From positions 901,714-965,713 of the forward strand of contig NZ_JAXMIH010000008.1 of NCBI RefSeq assembly GCF_034366625.1: 64,000 bases of DNA, read 5' to 3'. Position 1 is the stretch's first letter; each line of letters begins with the position of its first letter. Shown in pieces: positions 25,946 to 34,177 of this stretch. Origin of the DNA: Prosthecobacter sp. (GTDB lineage: Bacteria > Verrucomicrobiota > Verrucomicrobiia > Verrucomicrobiales > Verrucomicrobiaceae). The position numbers and the translations under genes were made by a program. Under the pieces are notes generated by a model that saw nothing but the letters and a program-made list of their open reading frames with translations, was not told the origin of the DNA and did not search any database.

Positions 25946-27985
25946 TCACGGCTTGTGCATGCGAATCGTGCCACGACGCACCGAGAAGCAGTCGTCGCCG
26001 GAAAAGACGAGATGAACCGTCAAGCCATCGGCGCTGATCCATTTGACGGGCAGGTGCATCGTCTCGCCGGGGCCGACGTCCCATTCATCGGTGTGAAACG
26101 CGAGGGTCCATGGTCCCCACGGCTCGGGAGCATCGTAAATGGCGAAGCCGCCACGATAGCGCGTGTCCTCTCCCAGGCCGGTCTGGCACCAGAGGTAGCG
26201 TTTGAGCGCGGGATGATAGGAGATGCTGGAGCGATAACAGGCGCCGGGGTTGGCGAACACCGCACCGCGTTGCGTGATGTCAGCAGACCACAGCGCCGCG
26301 CCGTCCTGGCCGGTGCGAACGAAGAACTCATACTCGGAGCGGTCGCGCAGCTTGTCCTTCGGCACACGCGCCAGCACGAAACGGTCTGCACGCTCGTAGG
26401 CGCTGTCGGAGTCGTGGGAATGGATGTAAACAAAACCGTCGCGCGCATCGGCGTAGTTCTTGCCGAAGTTCACAAAGCCGGGGCAACCGAAGCTCTCGGT
26501 GAACTTCCAATCCGCCCAAGTCCACGTTGCGCCGTGTTCGGCGGACCAGCCGAGCTGCGAGTTGGCGGCATTGCGCACGAGCATGTAGAGCACGCCCTCC
26601 ACACAGAGGATGCCGCTGGCCTTGCGGCCATGTTTGCCATCTCCGAGCGCCTCGGCTGTGGCGGAGCGCAGATTGGTCCCGACGATGTCCGGCGGTGAGC
26701 CAGTGATCTTCACCAGGCCGAGGCTGAGCTTTTTCTCCACGAAGGGAGCGAAGCCCTTGCCATCGCCATAGGCAGAGTAGAACGCGTCATCATCGGCCCA
26801 GGCGAGCGGCCAGTTGTCGCTGCCTTTGGCCTGACGAATGATAGTATCCGCAGGTGCCCACTCGATGCCGGCGATGATCGGGCTGGACGGAAAAGTGACA
26901 GCAGCGGATTTGGTTTCAGTCTTGGCACTGCCCGCTTTCGCGGCATTCACGATGGGAAACAGGAAGGGCTGCAGCACCTCGTAATGATCCGCGCCTGCCG
27001 TGCGCTTCCAAGATTTCCCGGCACGGGCGATGACGATGTCGAGCGTGGGCATCACGATGATGAGGCTGTCGTAGAGGCCCCAAGTCCAATAGGTGTCGAG
27101 CGGCACGCCTTCGAGGGTCTCGTCGGCGTTGTTCCACCACAGCAGGCCGTAGTGGCTCGATGCGTGGCCATAGTGCTCGGGATTGCGCACGTTCAGGCCG
27201 GGGACGCCGGGCTGTGTGGTGCGCACCTTGTCGATGTAATCGCGTGGGAGGATCTGTTTGCCATTCCAATCACCGCCACGCAACCAGAGCAGGCCGAAGC
27301 GCGCCATCGCATCCGCATTGGCGCTGATGCCGGAGCCGAACTCGCGGCGCTTGATGCCATCGATCAAATCGGGGCGATAGGCGTGCTTCCGCCAGACCAG
27401 ATCCGTGCGCTGAATGCCCAGCGGCGTGAAGAGGCGCTCAAACATGAGATCATCGACATCGCGGCGGTACGCGAGCGTGACGCATTCGGCGAGCCAGTTG
27501 GGCCCGGCATCGCTGTAACTCCATTCCGCGCCCGGCTTGAAGAGCAGCGGCACATAATCGCCTTTCTTGTCGAACCCCGCCGTCTGTGACGCGAGATGCC
27601 AGAGGGTGATCTCATCGAGCCAGCCGGTCTGCGCATTCGCCTCCGGCGGCACACCGAAGGCGGGGTGATGCTGCTTCGCCTTCTCCGTGAGCTTCATCTT
27701 GCCATCCGTGATGGCGAGCCCGAGCGCCGCGGCACCGAAGGACTTCGAGGTGGATTTCAAATCGTAGCGCTGTTTGAAATCGCCCCACGACATGACCAGC
27801 CTGCCATGATGAATGATGCAGCCCGAGCCGCCGCCGGTGAGGGCGTAGTCGCGGGCGGCAGCGAGCTTTGTTTCATCCAGCCCTGCCTCCGCCGGCGTGG
27901 CCCATGTCCAATCGGCACCGGGAACATCCGCTCCCGGCAGGAGGTGGGGCAGCAGCAGTAAGAGCAACAAAATCCGTGAGCGCAT
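25946..27985 (-). CDS. Secreted serine hydrolase (beta-lactamase fold) with shared C-terminal module
   Basis: The ATG at 27985 gives signal peptide MRSRILLLLLLLPHLLPGA. The N-terminal ~360 residues are a beta-lactamase/esterase-type serine hydrolase: SxxK as STSKSFGAAALG (near residue 78 of this start), then YSDAGPNW where Tyr-x-Asn is usual but Tyr-Ser-Asp is seen, and ISANADAMARFGLLWL. From about residue 370 a separate ~310-residue module begins (SPIIAGIEWAP) and runs to the end (HLVFSGDDCFSVRR). It is clearly homologous to the C-terminal module of the nucleoside hydrolase fusion at 47318. That module resembles DUF4185/sialidase-like propellers. Substrate unknown. Confidence 0.8.
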   Translation of the reverse strand: MRSRILLLLLLLPHLLPGADVPGADWTWATPAEAGLDETKLAAARDYALTGGGSGCIIHHGRLVMSWGDFKQRYDLKSTSKSFGAAALGLAITDGKMKLTEKAKQHHPAFGVPPEANAQTGWLDEITLWHLASQTAGFDKKGDYVPLLFKPGAEWSYSDAGPNWLAECVTLAYRRDVDDLMFERLFTPLGIQRTDLVWRKHAYRPDLIDGIKRREFGSGISANADAMARFGLLWLRGGDWNGKQILPRDYIDKVRTTQPGVPGLNVRNPEHYGHASSHYGLLWWNNADETLEGVPLDTYWTWGLYDSLIIVMPTLDIVIARAGKSWKRTAGADHYEVLQPFLFPIVNAAKAGSAKTETKSAAVTFPSSPIIAGIEWAPADTIIRQAKGSDNWPLAWADDDAFYSAYGDGKGFAPFVEKKLSLGLVKITGSPPDIVGTNLRSATAEALGDGKHGRKASGILCVEGVLYMLVRNAANSQLGWSAEHGATWTWADWKFTESFGCPGFVNFGKNYADARDGFVYIHSHDSDSAYERADRFVLARVPKDKLRDRSEYEFFVRTGQDGAALWSADITQRGAVFANPGACYRSSISYHPALKRYLWCQTGLGEDTRYRGGFAIYDAPEPWGPWTLAFHTDEWDVGPGETMHLPVKWISADGLTVHLVFSGDDCFSVRRGTIRMHKP

Positions 27986-28049
27986 GACCCAAGGAACGCG
28001 CATGAGGCGTTCATCTCGCAAGGCAGGCGAGGCTCCCTGCCCAAGGAGA

Positions 28050-28859
28050 TCACTTCGCCGCTTTCGCCGCGCCTGCGGCCCAGCGGATGCCTGCGAGGAT
28101 ATGGCTGCGGACGAAGGGTGTGCTCAGCGATCGCAGGTCATGGCCGAACTCGGTGTAGAAGAAGCGCCCGCCTGCCGCAGGCTCGTGGGTCCAGGCAATC
28201 GGGTGGTCTGCACCCATGGGCTTGCCACCGCGTGTTTTGAAAAAATCGCGCACAGGAGTGAAGGTCGTTTCATCCACCCGCAACAGGACGGAGAAGCCTA
28301 GCAGGCTCGTGACGCTGCGGTCGTGGTTGGTCCAGTCGGCTTCGATCCAGAACTCCGAGGGCTGGCCTTTGACGGCGGGATGATCTTTCGCCGCAGGGTC
28401 CACCGTCACCTTCGCCTTGCTGTAGTCCGAGTCGCTGTTGAAGTCACATCCGCCGAGTTGGTTCAGCCAGGGCCAGCCGGTTTGACGGACCAGTGCGGCG
28501 TGCAGGCCGACGACACCTTTCCTGCCACTCGCAAACCAAGCCTCGACAGACTTGCGCTGCGCCTCGGGTATGACTTTGTCGAGCTCGTTGGCGTTGTTGA
28601 GCAGGAGCACATCGTATTTCGCCAGGACCTTCGGCATCAGGTCTTGCGGATGCTCGGTGATGTCCACCTCGATGCCGTTTTCATGTCCGAGCAGCACCAG
28701 CCAGCGGTTGATGCCCGGAATCTCGGGATGCCGGTAAAAGGCGGTGTCGGAATAGACGAGCACCTTTGTGCCGCTGCCGGGCGTGGAAGGTGTGGCCGTG
28801 TCATGCGCGTGGGCATGACCAAGCAGAGTGGTAAGAACAAGAGCGAGAAGCTTTTTCAT
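28050..28859 (-). CDS. Secreted ThuA-domain protein
   Basis: The ATG at 28859 (MKKLLALVLTTLLGHAHAH) gives a signal peptide. The remaining ~250 residues match the ThuA-like (glutamine amidotransferase-like) fold: VLVYSDTAFYRHPEI, YDVLLLNNANEL, GRKGVVGLHAALV, GGCDFNSD and the ending GGRFFYTEFGHD. ThuA proteins are linked to trehalose or other sugar use, but no enzymatic activity is firmly assigned. Export of ThuA proteins is common in this phylum. It sits between a sialidase and the serine hydrolase in the minus-strand operon. Confidence 0.85.
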   Translation of the reverse strand: MKKLLALVLTTLLGHAHAHDTATPSTPGSGTKVLVYSDTAFYRHPEIPGINRWLVLLGHENGIEVDITEHPQDLMPKVLAKYDVLLLNNANELDKVIPEAQRKSVEAWFASGRKGVVGLHAALVRQTGWPWLNQLGGCDFNSDSDYSKAKVTVDPAAKDHPAVKGQPSEFWIEADWTNHDRSVTSLLGFSVLLRVDETTFTPVRDFFKTRGGKPMGADHPIAWTHEPAAGGRFFYTEFGHDLRSLSTPFVRSHILAGIRWAAGAAKAAK

Positions 28860-28915
28860 CGGGAGGGCGTGGTTGGGATGATCACACCAACGCTCTCCAG
28901 ATGCACTCATTTCAT

Positions 28916-30115
28916 TCAGGGCTGCTCAAGCCATTCAAGATTGAAGCGTGCGAGAGTTAGCCCAGCACCGGCAAAGCCGGGCTTGGTGCCACGACCATAG
29001 AAGCAGAGGATGGTGCCGCTCTGAGTGACGGCGATGTCGGAGTACATGCTGGGGCCGTCTTCGAGAAGTTTGTTCACGGGCCATGTCTGGCCTTCGTCGC
29101 GACTGATCTTTACGCTGACGTTTTTGCGGTCGCGGTTTTTGCCGGGCTCGGCCTTGCCCTTCTCTTTGTCGAGGTTGTGCGGATTGGAGAAGAGGATGAG
29201 GCTCTTGCCGCCATGGTTATAGCGCACGATGCCGCCCATGCAGATGGGCTCGAGCAACGCGTCATCGAACTTCGGTGTGCTCCATCCGGTGGCTCCGTCT
29301 TTGCTGATGGTGACGAGGCGGCGATGCGCCTTCGATTCACTGCGCACGTTGAGCATGACACTGCCGTCGTTGAGTTCGATGGCGACGGTTTCGTTCGGGT
29401 TGATCCATTCCTCGGTGCAAGGCACGGCGATGTCGCCTGCTTTCCAAGTCTTGCCCAGATCGTCGCTGTAGATCGTGGCGGTGACGCTGGGGCGATGCGC
29501 ATTGCCGCCGGTTCCGGTGGAGAGCCAGACGGGGACGACGAGGCGGCCGGTTTTGAGCTGGATGCTGTGATTCGGCCCGGTGGCGAGCACTTTCCAGTCA
29601 TAGTCCTTCTTGAAGGCCGCAAACGCGGCGGTGATCTCGCTCGGCTTGCTCCAGGAGACGCCATCGTCCTCGCTGCGCTGGTAAAACACGCGTTCGTATT
29701 CGAGGCAGAAGAGCATGTGAACCGTTCCGTCCTTGTCGGCGATGAGGACGGGGTTGTTGTAGGTCACGTCGTTGGGATCGACGTTCTTCATCTTGAGGGC
29801 GAAGGGGTTCTTCTGCTTCGGGCCCTCGACATTGGCGATACTTTTCGGAGCGCTCCAGGTCTTGCCATCGTCGGTGCTGCGGCGCAGCAGGATGCGGATG
29901 TCGTCCCAGTCACTGACGCCAGCGGGTCTTTTGCGCGCCTCACACCAGGCGAGCACGCTGCCTTTGGCGGTCACGACGATGCCGGGGATGTGGTAGATGT
30001 TGTAGGCGGGATCTTCGCCAGCGACGAAGAGGTCTTGTTTGCCGATGAAGGGCTCGGCGGCATTGAGTACACCACAGAGGGCACAGAGGAACACAGAGAG
30101 GACTTTTGTTTTCAT
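28916..30115 (-). CDS. Secreted sialidase (GH33-type)
   Basis: The start at 30115 (MKTKVLSVFLCALCGVLNAA) is chosen because upstream in-frame codons overlap the aldolase gene and encode no signal peptide. The ~399-residue protein has an IYHIPGIVVT segment where YRIP is usual, with His in place of the first triad Arg, which could weaken sialidase activity. Asp boxes include STDDGKTWS, SEDDGVSWS and SRDEGQTWP, with a similar SDDLGKTWK. It ends with LARFNLEWLEQ. The signal-peptide codons are made of a CTCTGTG-type repeat. It lies 8 bp after the aldolase and 56 bp before ThuA. Confidence 0.85.
   Translation of the reverse strand: MKTKVLSVFLCALCGVLNAAEPFIGKQDLFVAGEDPAYNIYHIPGIVVTAKGSVLAWCEARKRPAGVSDWDDIRILLRRSTDDGKTWSAPKSIANVEGPKQKNPFALKMKNVDPNDVTYNNPVLIADKDGTVHMLFCLEYERVFYQRSEDDGVSWSKPSEITAAFAAFKKDYDWKVLATGPNHSIQLKTGRLVVPVWLSTGTGGNAHRPSVTATIYSDDLGKTWKAGDIAVPCTEEWINPNETVAIELNDGSVMLNVRSESKAHRRLVTISKDGATGWSTPKFDDALLEPICMGGIVRYNHGGKSLILFSNPHNLDKEKGKAEPGKNRDRKNVSVKISRDEGQTWPVNKLLEDGPSMYSDIAVTQSGTILCFYGRGTKPGFAGAGLTLARFNLEWLEQP
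30071..30101. repeat. CTCTGTG-type repeat forming signal-peptide codons
   Basis: On the plus strand the tract reads ACCACAGAGGGCACAGAGGA and continues ACACAGAGAGG. Such (A/C)CACAGAGG repeats occur as intergenic elements in Verrucomicrobiota and Planctomycetes genomes. Here it is read on the minus strand as the hydrophobic core of the sialidase signal peptide (LSVFLCALCGV). Confidence 0.6.
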
Positions 30116-30123
30116 GGTTGGGA

Positions 30124-30936
30124 TTAGATAAGAGCGGTGTTGGAGTTGGAAATTGGTTGCGTGATGCCTGCGGTGGCGCGGATGGCGTCGAGTTCGAGGC
30201 GGAGATGCTTTTGAAAGAGGGAGATGTCGGCGCTGTGGATGAGCATGTTCGCTCCGAGGGCCAGGAAACGCGACTGCTGCTCGATGCTGCCCCAGAAATG
30301 GATGCCTGCGCCGATCCCAGCGGCGCGGGCTTTGCGGAAGATCGTTTCGCAGGCGGTCAGGAACTTCGGGTGATCCCATTGCTCCGGCACGCCGAGACTG
30401 CACGAGAGATCGTGCGGACCGATGAGCACGGCATCAATGCCGGGCACGGCGAGGATTTGATCGATGGCTTCGATGGCGGGGACGCTTTCGATGTTGATGA
30501 TGAGCAGGCGATTCTTCACTCCCGCTTGCATGTATTCGTCGAGTTCAGGCTCTGGCGCGGCACCGGCGAGCATTTGCTGGAGGCGCTGGCCTTTGATGGG
30601 GCGGAGTTTCACCGCTCCGCGTAATTGCTGCACCTGCTCGACGGTTTCGACATACGGCGCGATGACTCCGGCAGCGCCACCATCGAGCACCATCGTGGCC
30701 GCATACGGATCAGGCGATGGAATGCGCACGAGCGGCGGCAGACCGAGCGCGGTGTAGGTCTGGCACATCCAGGACAGCTCCGCACGGTCGAGCGCGATGT
30801 GTTCGGTGTCGATGAACACGAAGTCGAGGCCGCAGCCGCGCACCACCTCCGGCCAGCGTGGCGAGGGCGACACGATGAGCGTGCCGAACACGGTGCGTCC
30901 TGTGTGGAGAGATTGGGCGAGTTCGGTGGCGGTCAT
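30124..30936 (-). CDS. HpcH/HpaI-family aldolase (2-keto-3-deoxy sugar-acid aldolase-like)
   Basis: From the ATG at 30936 this is a ~270-residue cytoplasmic protein without signal peptide. Class II pyruvate aldolase motifs are FVFIDTEHIALDRAEL (catalytic His region), PLVRIPSPDP, LDGGAAGVIAPYV, IINIES (metal Glu) and VLIGPHDLSCSLG (metal Asp). Family members split 2-keto-3-deoxy acids such as 2-keto-3-deoxy-L-rhamnonate into pyruvate and an aldehyde. The start overlaps the stop of the sialidase-like gene at 30933 by 4 bp. Together with the RraA-like gene it is the only cytoplasmic catabolic enzyme in the island. Confidence 0.88.
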   Translation of the reverse strand: MTATELAQSLHTGRTVFGTLIVSPSPRWPEVVRGCGLDFVFIDTEHIALDRAELSWMCQTYTALGLPPLVRIPSPDPYAATMVLDGGAAGVIAPYVETVEQVQQLRGAVKLRPIKGQRLQQMLAGAAPEPELDEYMQAGVKNRLLIINIESVPAIEAIDQILAVPGIDAVLIGPHDLSCSLGVPEQWDHPKFLTACETIFRKARAAGIGAGIHFWGSIEQQSRFLALGANMLIHSADISLFQKHLRLELDAIRATAGITQPISNSNTALI

Positions 30937-32105
30937 GGCTTGTTCCAAAGGATCTTGGCGAGCAGCACGCGGTTGCTTTCGTCTTTGCGGGCCTCGGGGA
31001 AGGCCATCTCGGAGCTGATGACCCAGGTTTCGTTTTCATTCACATCGACGGGCGCAAAACCGCCGGTGAGATCGACGCCGGTTTCGGGCATGAGGACTTG
31101 CTCGGTGGCGCGGATGACGTGCAGCTTCTCAGGATCAACTTCGGCGATGAAAATGGGGGCGCGGTTGCGGAAGACGTGGTCGTTGTTCGCACTTTTGCGG
31201 CTGTAGATGAGGTGGAGCTTGTCGCCGTGGGTGATCCAGTGTTGCTGCGCATTTGCGCTCAGTAGCGGGGTGCCATCATCAAATTTCCACTCGACGGTGG
31301 GTTCGTAGTTGATGCCGTCCTTGCTGCGCGTGACGCGACCGTTCTGCTCGCCGCGCATGGTGAGAAAATAGCGGCCTTTCAACGAGCAAACTGAGGGTTC
31401 ATACAGGCCGCGAGGGATGCTGATGGTGTGCTCACTGCCGTGTTCGCGATAGGTCAGCATTTCTCCATCAAAGGTGCAGCGCGCGACAATGGTGGTGTAA
31501 ACGCGCGACTTCGGATCAGCGCGGTAGCGCACGGGCAGGAGGATGTCGCCATTCGGGAGGTCGTGGCGCTGATTGCAGCCGGCGTTTGGCTCGATGATCG
31601 GATTCCCGGCGTGATCTTTCTCCGGCATGGCCATGATCTTCATGCCGGTCCACTGCTGCGTATCAGGTGAATACACGGCATAGGCCACGCGCTCCTGCGA
31701 GCGGTCGTCCTTGGCCTTGTTGTCGTACGCGTTGGCGAGAAAACCGAAGCATTTGCCGGTGACGAGCAGCTTTTTCGTCGCGGCATGCCATTGCGGGCAG
31801 ATGTCGCCCATCACACGCTCGATGCCGTCCTCAAAGCGGCGGCGATTCAGCGCGTCGATGCGTTTGGGCGTGCTCCAGGTCTTTGCGCTGTCGGTGGTCT
31901 CGGTGAGGTAGATGTCTCGATAACCGTGGGAGCCGCGTTTTTCGATCTCTTGAGTCGTGACGATGACTTTGCTGGGTAGGATGGCAGGACGCGACTGTGA
32001 CCAGTGATAAGCGCCGCTGCTGGTGAGCACGGTGCTGTTTTCGATGCGGAAGTCTGCGGCGAAAGCCGAGACGCAACCGCAGAACAGCATACAGATCGTT
32101 TTCAT
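30933..32105 (-). CDS. Secreted sialidase-like propeller protein
   Basis: From the ATG at 32105 (MKTICMLFCGCVSAFA) this is a ~390-residue exported protein. The body has propeller features: TTDSAKTWSTP, QQWTGMKIMAMPEKDHAG, LPNGDILLPVRYRAD, RSKDGINYEP and AQQHWITHGDKLHLIYSR. Only the first is a recognisable Asp box and there is no YRIP motif, so a true GH33 sialidase activity is uncertain. It could be a different propeller glycoside hydrolase. It sits between the RraA-like gene (2 bp) and the aldolase (4-bp overlap), so it is co-transcribed with both. Confidence 0.75.
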   Translation of the reverse strand: MKTICMLFCGCVSAFAADFRIENSTVLTSSGAYHWSQSRPAILPSKVIVTTQEIEKRGSHGYRDIYLTETTDSAKTWSTPKRIDALNRRRFEDGIERVMGDICPQWHAATKKLLVTGKCFGFLANAYDNKAKDDRSQERVAYAVYSPDTQQWTGMKIMAMPEKDHAGNPIIEPNAGCNQRHDLPNGDILLPVRYRADPKSRVYTTIVARCTFDGEMLTYREHGSEHTISIPRGLYEPSVCSLKGRYFLTMRGEQNGRVTRSKDGINYEPTVEWKFDDGTPLLSANAQQHWITHGDKLHLIYSRKSANNDHVFRNRAPIFIAEVDPEKLHVIRATEQVLMPETGVDLTGGFAPVDVNENETWVISSEMAFPEARKDESNRVLLAKILWNKP

Positions 32106-32107
32106 GC

Positions 32108-32851
32108 TTACCATTCTCCTTGGCGTTGGAATTTGGCTTTGGCGTTCCTGCCGAACTGCGCGCCCGCCTCAGCGAGATTGGCAAGGACTTGGTCACTGCT
32201 GAGTCCGGCGCTGTTGCGGGCGGCGGGGATGACGGTCTGGCATTCGTTGGCATCCATGAAGCGGGAGGCTTCGAGGATGTTGGGTTGCTCGTCGGGCGCG
32301 ATGACGAGAAAGCCGTGCTTATCGGCGTGGATGAGATCGCCGGGGACGATCTTGCGGCCAAAGACCTCGACCTCGCAGTTCCACCGTACGGGATGGACGT
32401 GCGCATGGCCAACACAGAGACGGCGGGCGAGGGCTTTGAAGCCGGCGTTGGTCATTTCATCGACATCGCGGATCGCGCCGTCAATGATGGTGCCCACACA
32501 ACCAAGAGCGCGATGCATGTTGCTGTTCACCTCGCCCCAGAATGCGCCAATCGTGCGCGGTTTGTCGATATCCTGCACGCAGACGATCTTGGGACCTGGA
32601 ATAGAGGCTACATAGCGGCGGTATTCGTTCCAGCCGTCGGGATTGGCCTCGCGATGCGCCTTGTTGCTCGGCTCGATCACCACGGTGATGGCATAGCCGA
32701 CCATCGACCCCATCTGCGGCATGAAGTCGCGGGTTTCTTCAAGGTTGAACGCATCGGCGGCGGGATCGCGCCTGGTGATCTGCTCCCAGCCATTGTAGAT
32801 GGTCGGGGTGTTCCAGCGCTTGAGTTGGAGGAGGTCGGAGTGCGGTAGCAT
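32108..32851 (-). CDS. RraA-family protein (keto-acid aldolase/demethylmenaquinone methyltransferase-like)
   Basis: This 247-residue cytoplasmic protein has the RraA-like core GEVNSNMHRALGCVGTIIDGAIRDVDEM, with the Asp-Gly-x-x-Arg-Asp metal/substrate site, and VPGDLIHADKHGFLVI. Family members include 4-hydroxy-4-methyl-2-oxoglutarate/oxaloacetate decarboxylase-aldolases. Similar proteins occur widely in sugar-acid gene clusters. It is the first gene of the minus-strand operon, 36 bp downstream of operator site C and divergent from the regulator at 32928. This supports control of the operon by that regulator. The reaction here is not known. Confidence 0.85.
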   Translation of the reverse strand: MLPHSDLLQLKRWNTPTIYNGWEQITRRDPAADAFNLEETRDFMPQMGSMVGYAITVVIEPSNKAHREANPDGWNEYRRYVASIPGPKIVCVQDIDKPRTIGAFWGEVNSNMHRALGCVGTIIDGAIRDVDEMTNAGFKALARRLCVGHAHVHPVRWNCEVEVFGRKIVPGDLIHADKHGFLVIAPDEQPNILEASRFMDANECQTVIPAARNSAGLSSDQVLANLAEAGAQFGRNAKAKFQRQGEW

Positions 32852-32887
32852 GGCTTCATTGAAACGACATCTGAGGTGAATTCTCCG

Positions 32888-32906
32888 TGGTCAAACGGGA
32901 TGACCA
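32888..32906. promoter_or_regulatory. Operator-like palindrome, site C, in the divergent promoter
   Basis: TGGTCAAACGGGATGACCA lies in the 76-bp gap between the RraA-led operon and the GntR/LacI-type regulator: 36 bp from the RraA start and 21 bp from the regulator start. Arms are perfect and the spacer is 7 bp. Position next to the regulator suggests autoregulation and makes this the best anchor for the operator family. Confidence 0.78.
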
Positions 32907-32927
32907 TGGCATGATGCGGGCCGAATC

Positions 32928-33992
32928 ATGCACGCCGTCCCACCCAGGCCCTCTTTGCTTACGCACAGCGCCGACTTTCTCCGAGAGGCACTGCTGCGCG
33001 GCGAATGGACGGGAGTGCTGCCGTCAGAACGAACGCTTTGCACGCGGCTGCGCATCAGCCGCCCGACGCTGCGTGCGGTGCTGGCGCAACTGGAGCGCGA
33101 AGGTGTGATCGGTGCAGTCGAGAACAAGAAACGGCAGATCCTCTCAAGGCCGAAATCGAGCGGCAAGGCTGAGTCATCACGCGTGATCGCACTGCTGACG
33201 CCCGTGCCGCAGCAGGCGATGCCGCCGTTTGTGCTGTTTTGGCTGGATGCACTGCGCGAGCTGCTGGCGGAGACAGGTTATCAATTGGAGCTGCATCCGA
33301 GCGCACACTGCTTTGTGGCGAAGCCTGCGGGCGGGCTGAAGAAACTGACGCAGCGGGTGCAGGCTGCGGCCTGGGTGCTCTTTCGTTCGACTCCGGCGAT
33401 GCAACGCTGGTTTGTCGATCAAGGCGTGACTGCGGTGATCGCCGGATCATGTGCGGATGAAATCGACCTGCCATCGGTGGACCTCGACTACCGGGCGACG
33501 TGTCGTCATGCCGCAACCATGCTGATGCAGAAGGGACATCGGCGGATCGCGCTGCTGCTGCCTGGCTCCTCCCACGGTGGCGATGCGGAGAGTGAGCACG
33601 GCTTTCGCGAAGCTTTCACGACATCCGCTGCCACGCCGATCGTGATCGAGCATCACGAAACTTCCGAGCAAGTCGTGGAGCATCTTGATGTGTTGCTGAA
33701 GCGCAAGCCGGCACCGACGGCTTTTGTCGTGGCCCGTTCCATTCACACGCTGACAGTCATCACGCACCTGCTGCGCTGTGGGCACAAGCTGCCGCGTGAT
33801 TTCGCGGTGGTGTCACGCGATGACGATGCGTTTCTCGATCATGTGGTGCCGCATGTGACGCGCTACTCGGCGGATGCCGCAAAGTTTGCGAAGCGGCTGA
33901 CGCGTCTCGTTTTGGAACTCGCTCAAACCGGGCGCACAAGCACAAAGCCAGTGCGCTTGATGCCAGATCTACGGCGTGGGGAGACGGTGTGA
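32928..33992 (+). CDS. Transcriptional regulator, GntR-type HTH with LacI-type ligand-binding domain
   Basis: This 354-residue protein has an N-terminal GntR-family winged helix (residues ~8-65: LREALLRGEWTGVLPSERTLCTRLRISRPTLRAVLAQLEREGVIG). Residues ~85-340 resemble a LacI/periplasmic-binding-protein effector domain: VIALLTPVP, VTAVIAGS, VDLDYRATCRHAATMLMQKGHRRIALLLPGS, PTAFVVARS and LPRDFAVVSRDDDAF. This AraR-like architecture usually senses a sugar and binds spaced palindromes as a dimer. It is divergent from the RraA/aldolase/sialidase operon with an operator-like site between them. Copies of that site upstream of five other transcription units suggest it controls much of the island. Confidence 0.88.
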   Translation: MHAVPPRPSLLTHSADFLREALLRGEWTGVLPSERTLCTRLRISRPTLRAVLAQLEREGVIGAVENKKRQILSRPKSSGKAESSRVIALLTPVPQQAMPPFVLFWLDALRELLAETGYQLELHPSAHCFVAKPAGGLKKLTQRVQAAAWVLFRSTPAMQRWFVDQGVTAVIAGSCADEIDLPSVDLDYRATCRHAATMLMQKGHRRIALLLPGSSHGGDAESEHGFREAFTTSAATPIVIEHHETSEQVVEHLDVLLKRKPAPTAFVVARSIHTLTVITHLLRCGHKLPRDFAVVSRDDDAFLDHVVPHVTRYSADAAKFAKRLTRLVLELAQTGRTSTKPVRLMPDLRRGETV

Positions 33993-34123
33993 ACATTTCT
34001 ATCGGAGGGATAGTCCATTCTATTCCATTCCAACAATCTTCAAATCAGTAATCCTTCCCATCATCGGTCAATGGATCAATCATGGTTTGATCGGAGCAAC
34101 TCCTGCGTTCGGTTCTTTACGTA

Positions 34124-34142
34124 TGGTCATCCACATTTACCA
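34124..34142. promoter_or_regulatory. Operator-like palindrome, site D
   Basis: TGGTCATCCACATTTACCA matches the TGGTCA-N7-TGACCA pattern with one mismatch (TTACCA). It lies 35 bp before the ATG of the sialate O-acetylesterase gene, the same distance as at site B. The rest of the 185-bp gap 33993-34177 is AT-richer than the genes around it and holds no ORF I can support. Confidence 0.65.
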
Positions 34143-34177
34143 GAAACATTAAAGCCCCCCTCACGTCATTCATCGCC

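Noticed and set aside
28860..28910. Loose palindrome around TGGTTGGGATGATCACACC upstream of the ThuA gene
   Set aside because: The arms do not match TGGTCA/TGACCA at the right spacing, and the gene is inside an operon.
30116..30403. N-terminal extension of the sialidase at 28916 to an ATG at 30403
   Set aside because: The extra 96 residues overlap the aldolase gene and are Arg/His-rich; the ATG at 30115 gives a proper signal peptide.
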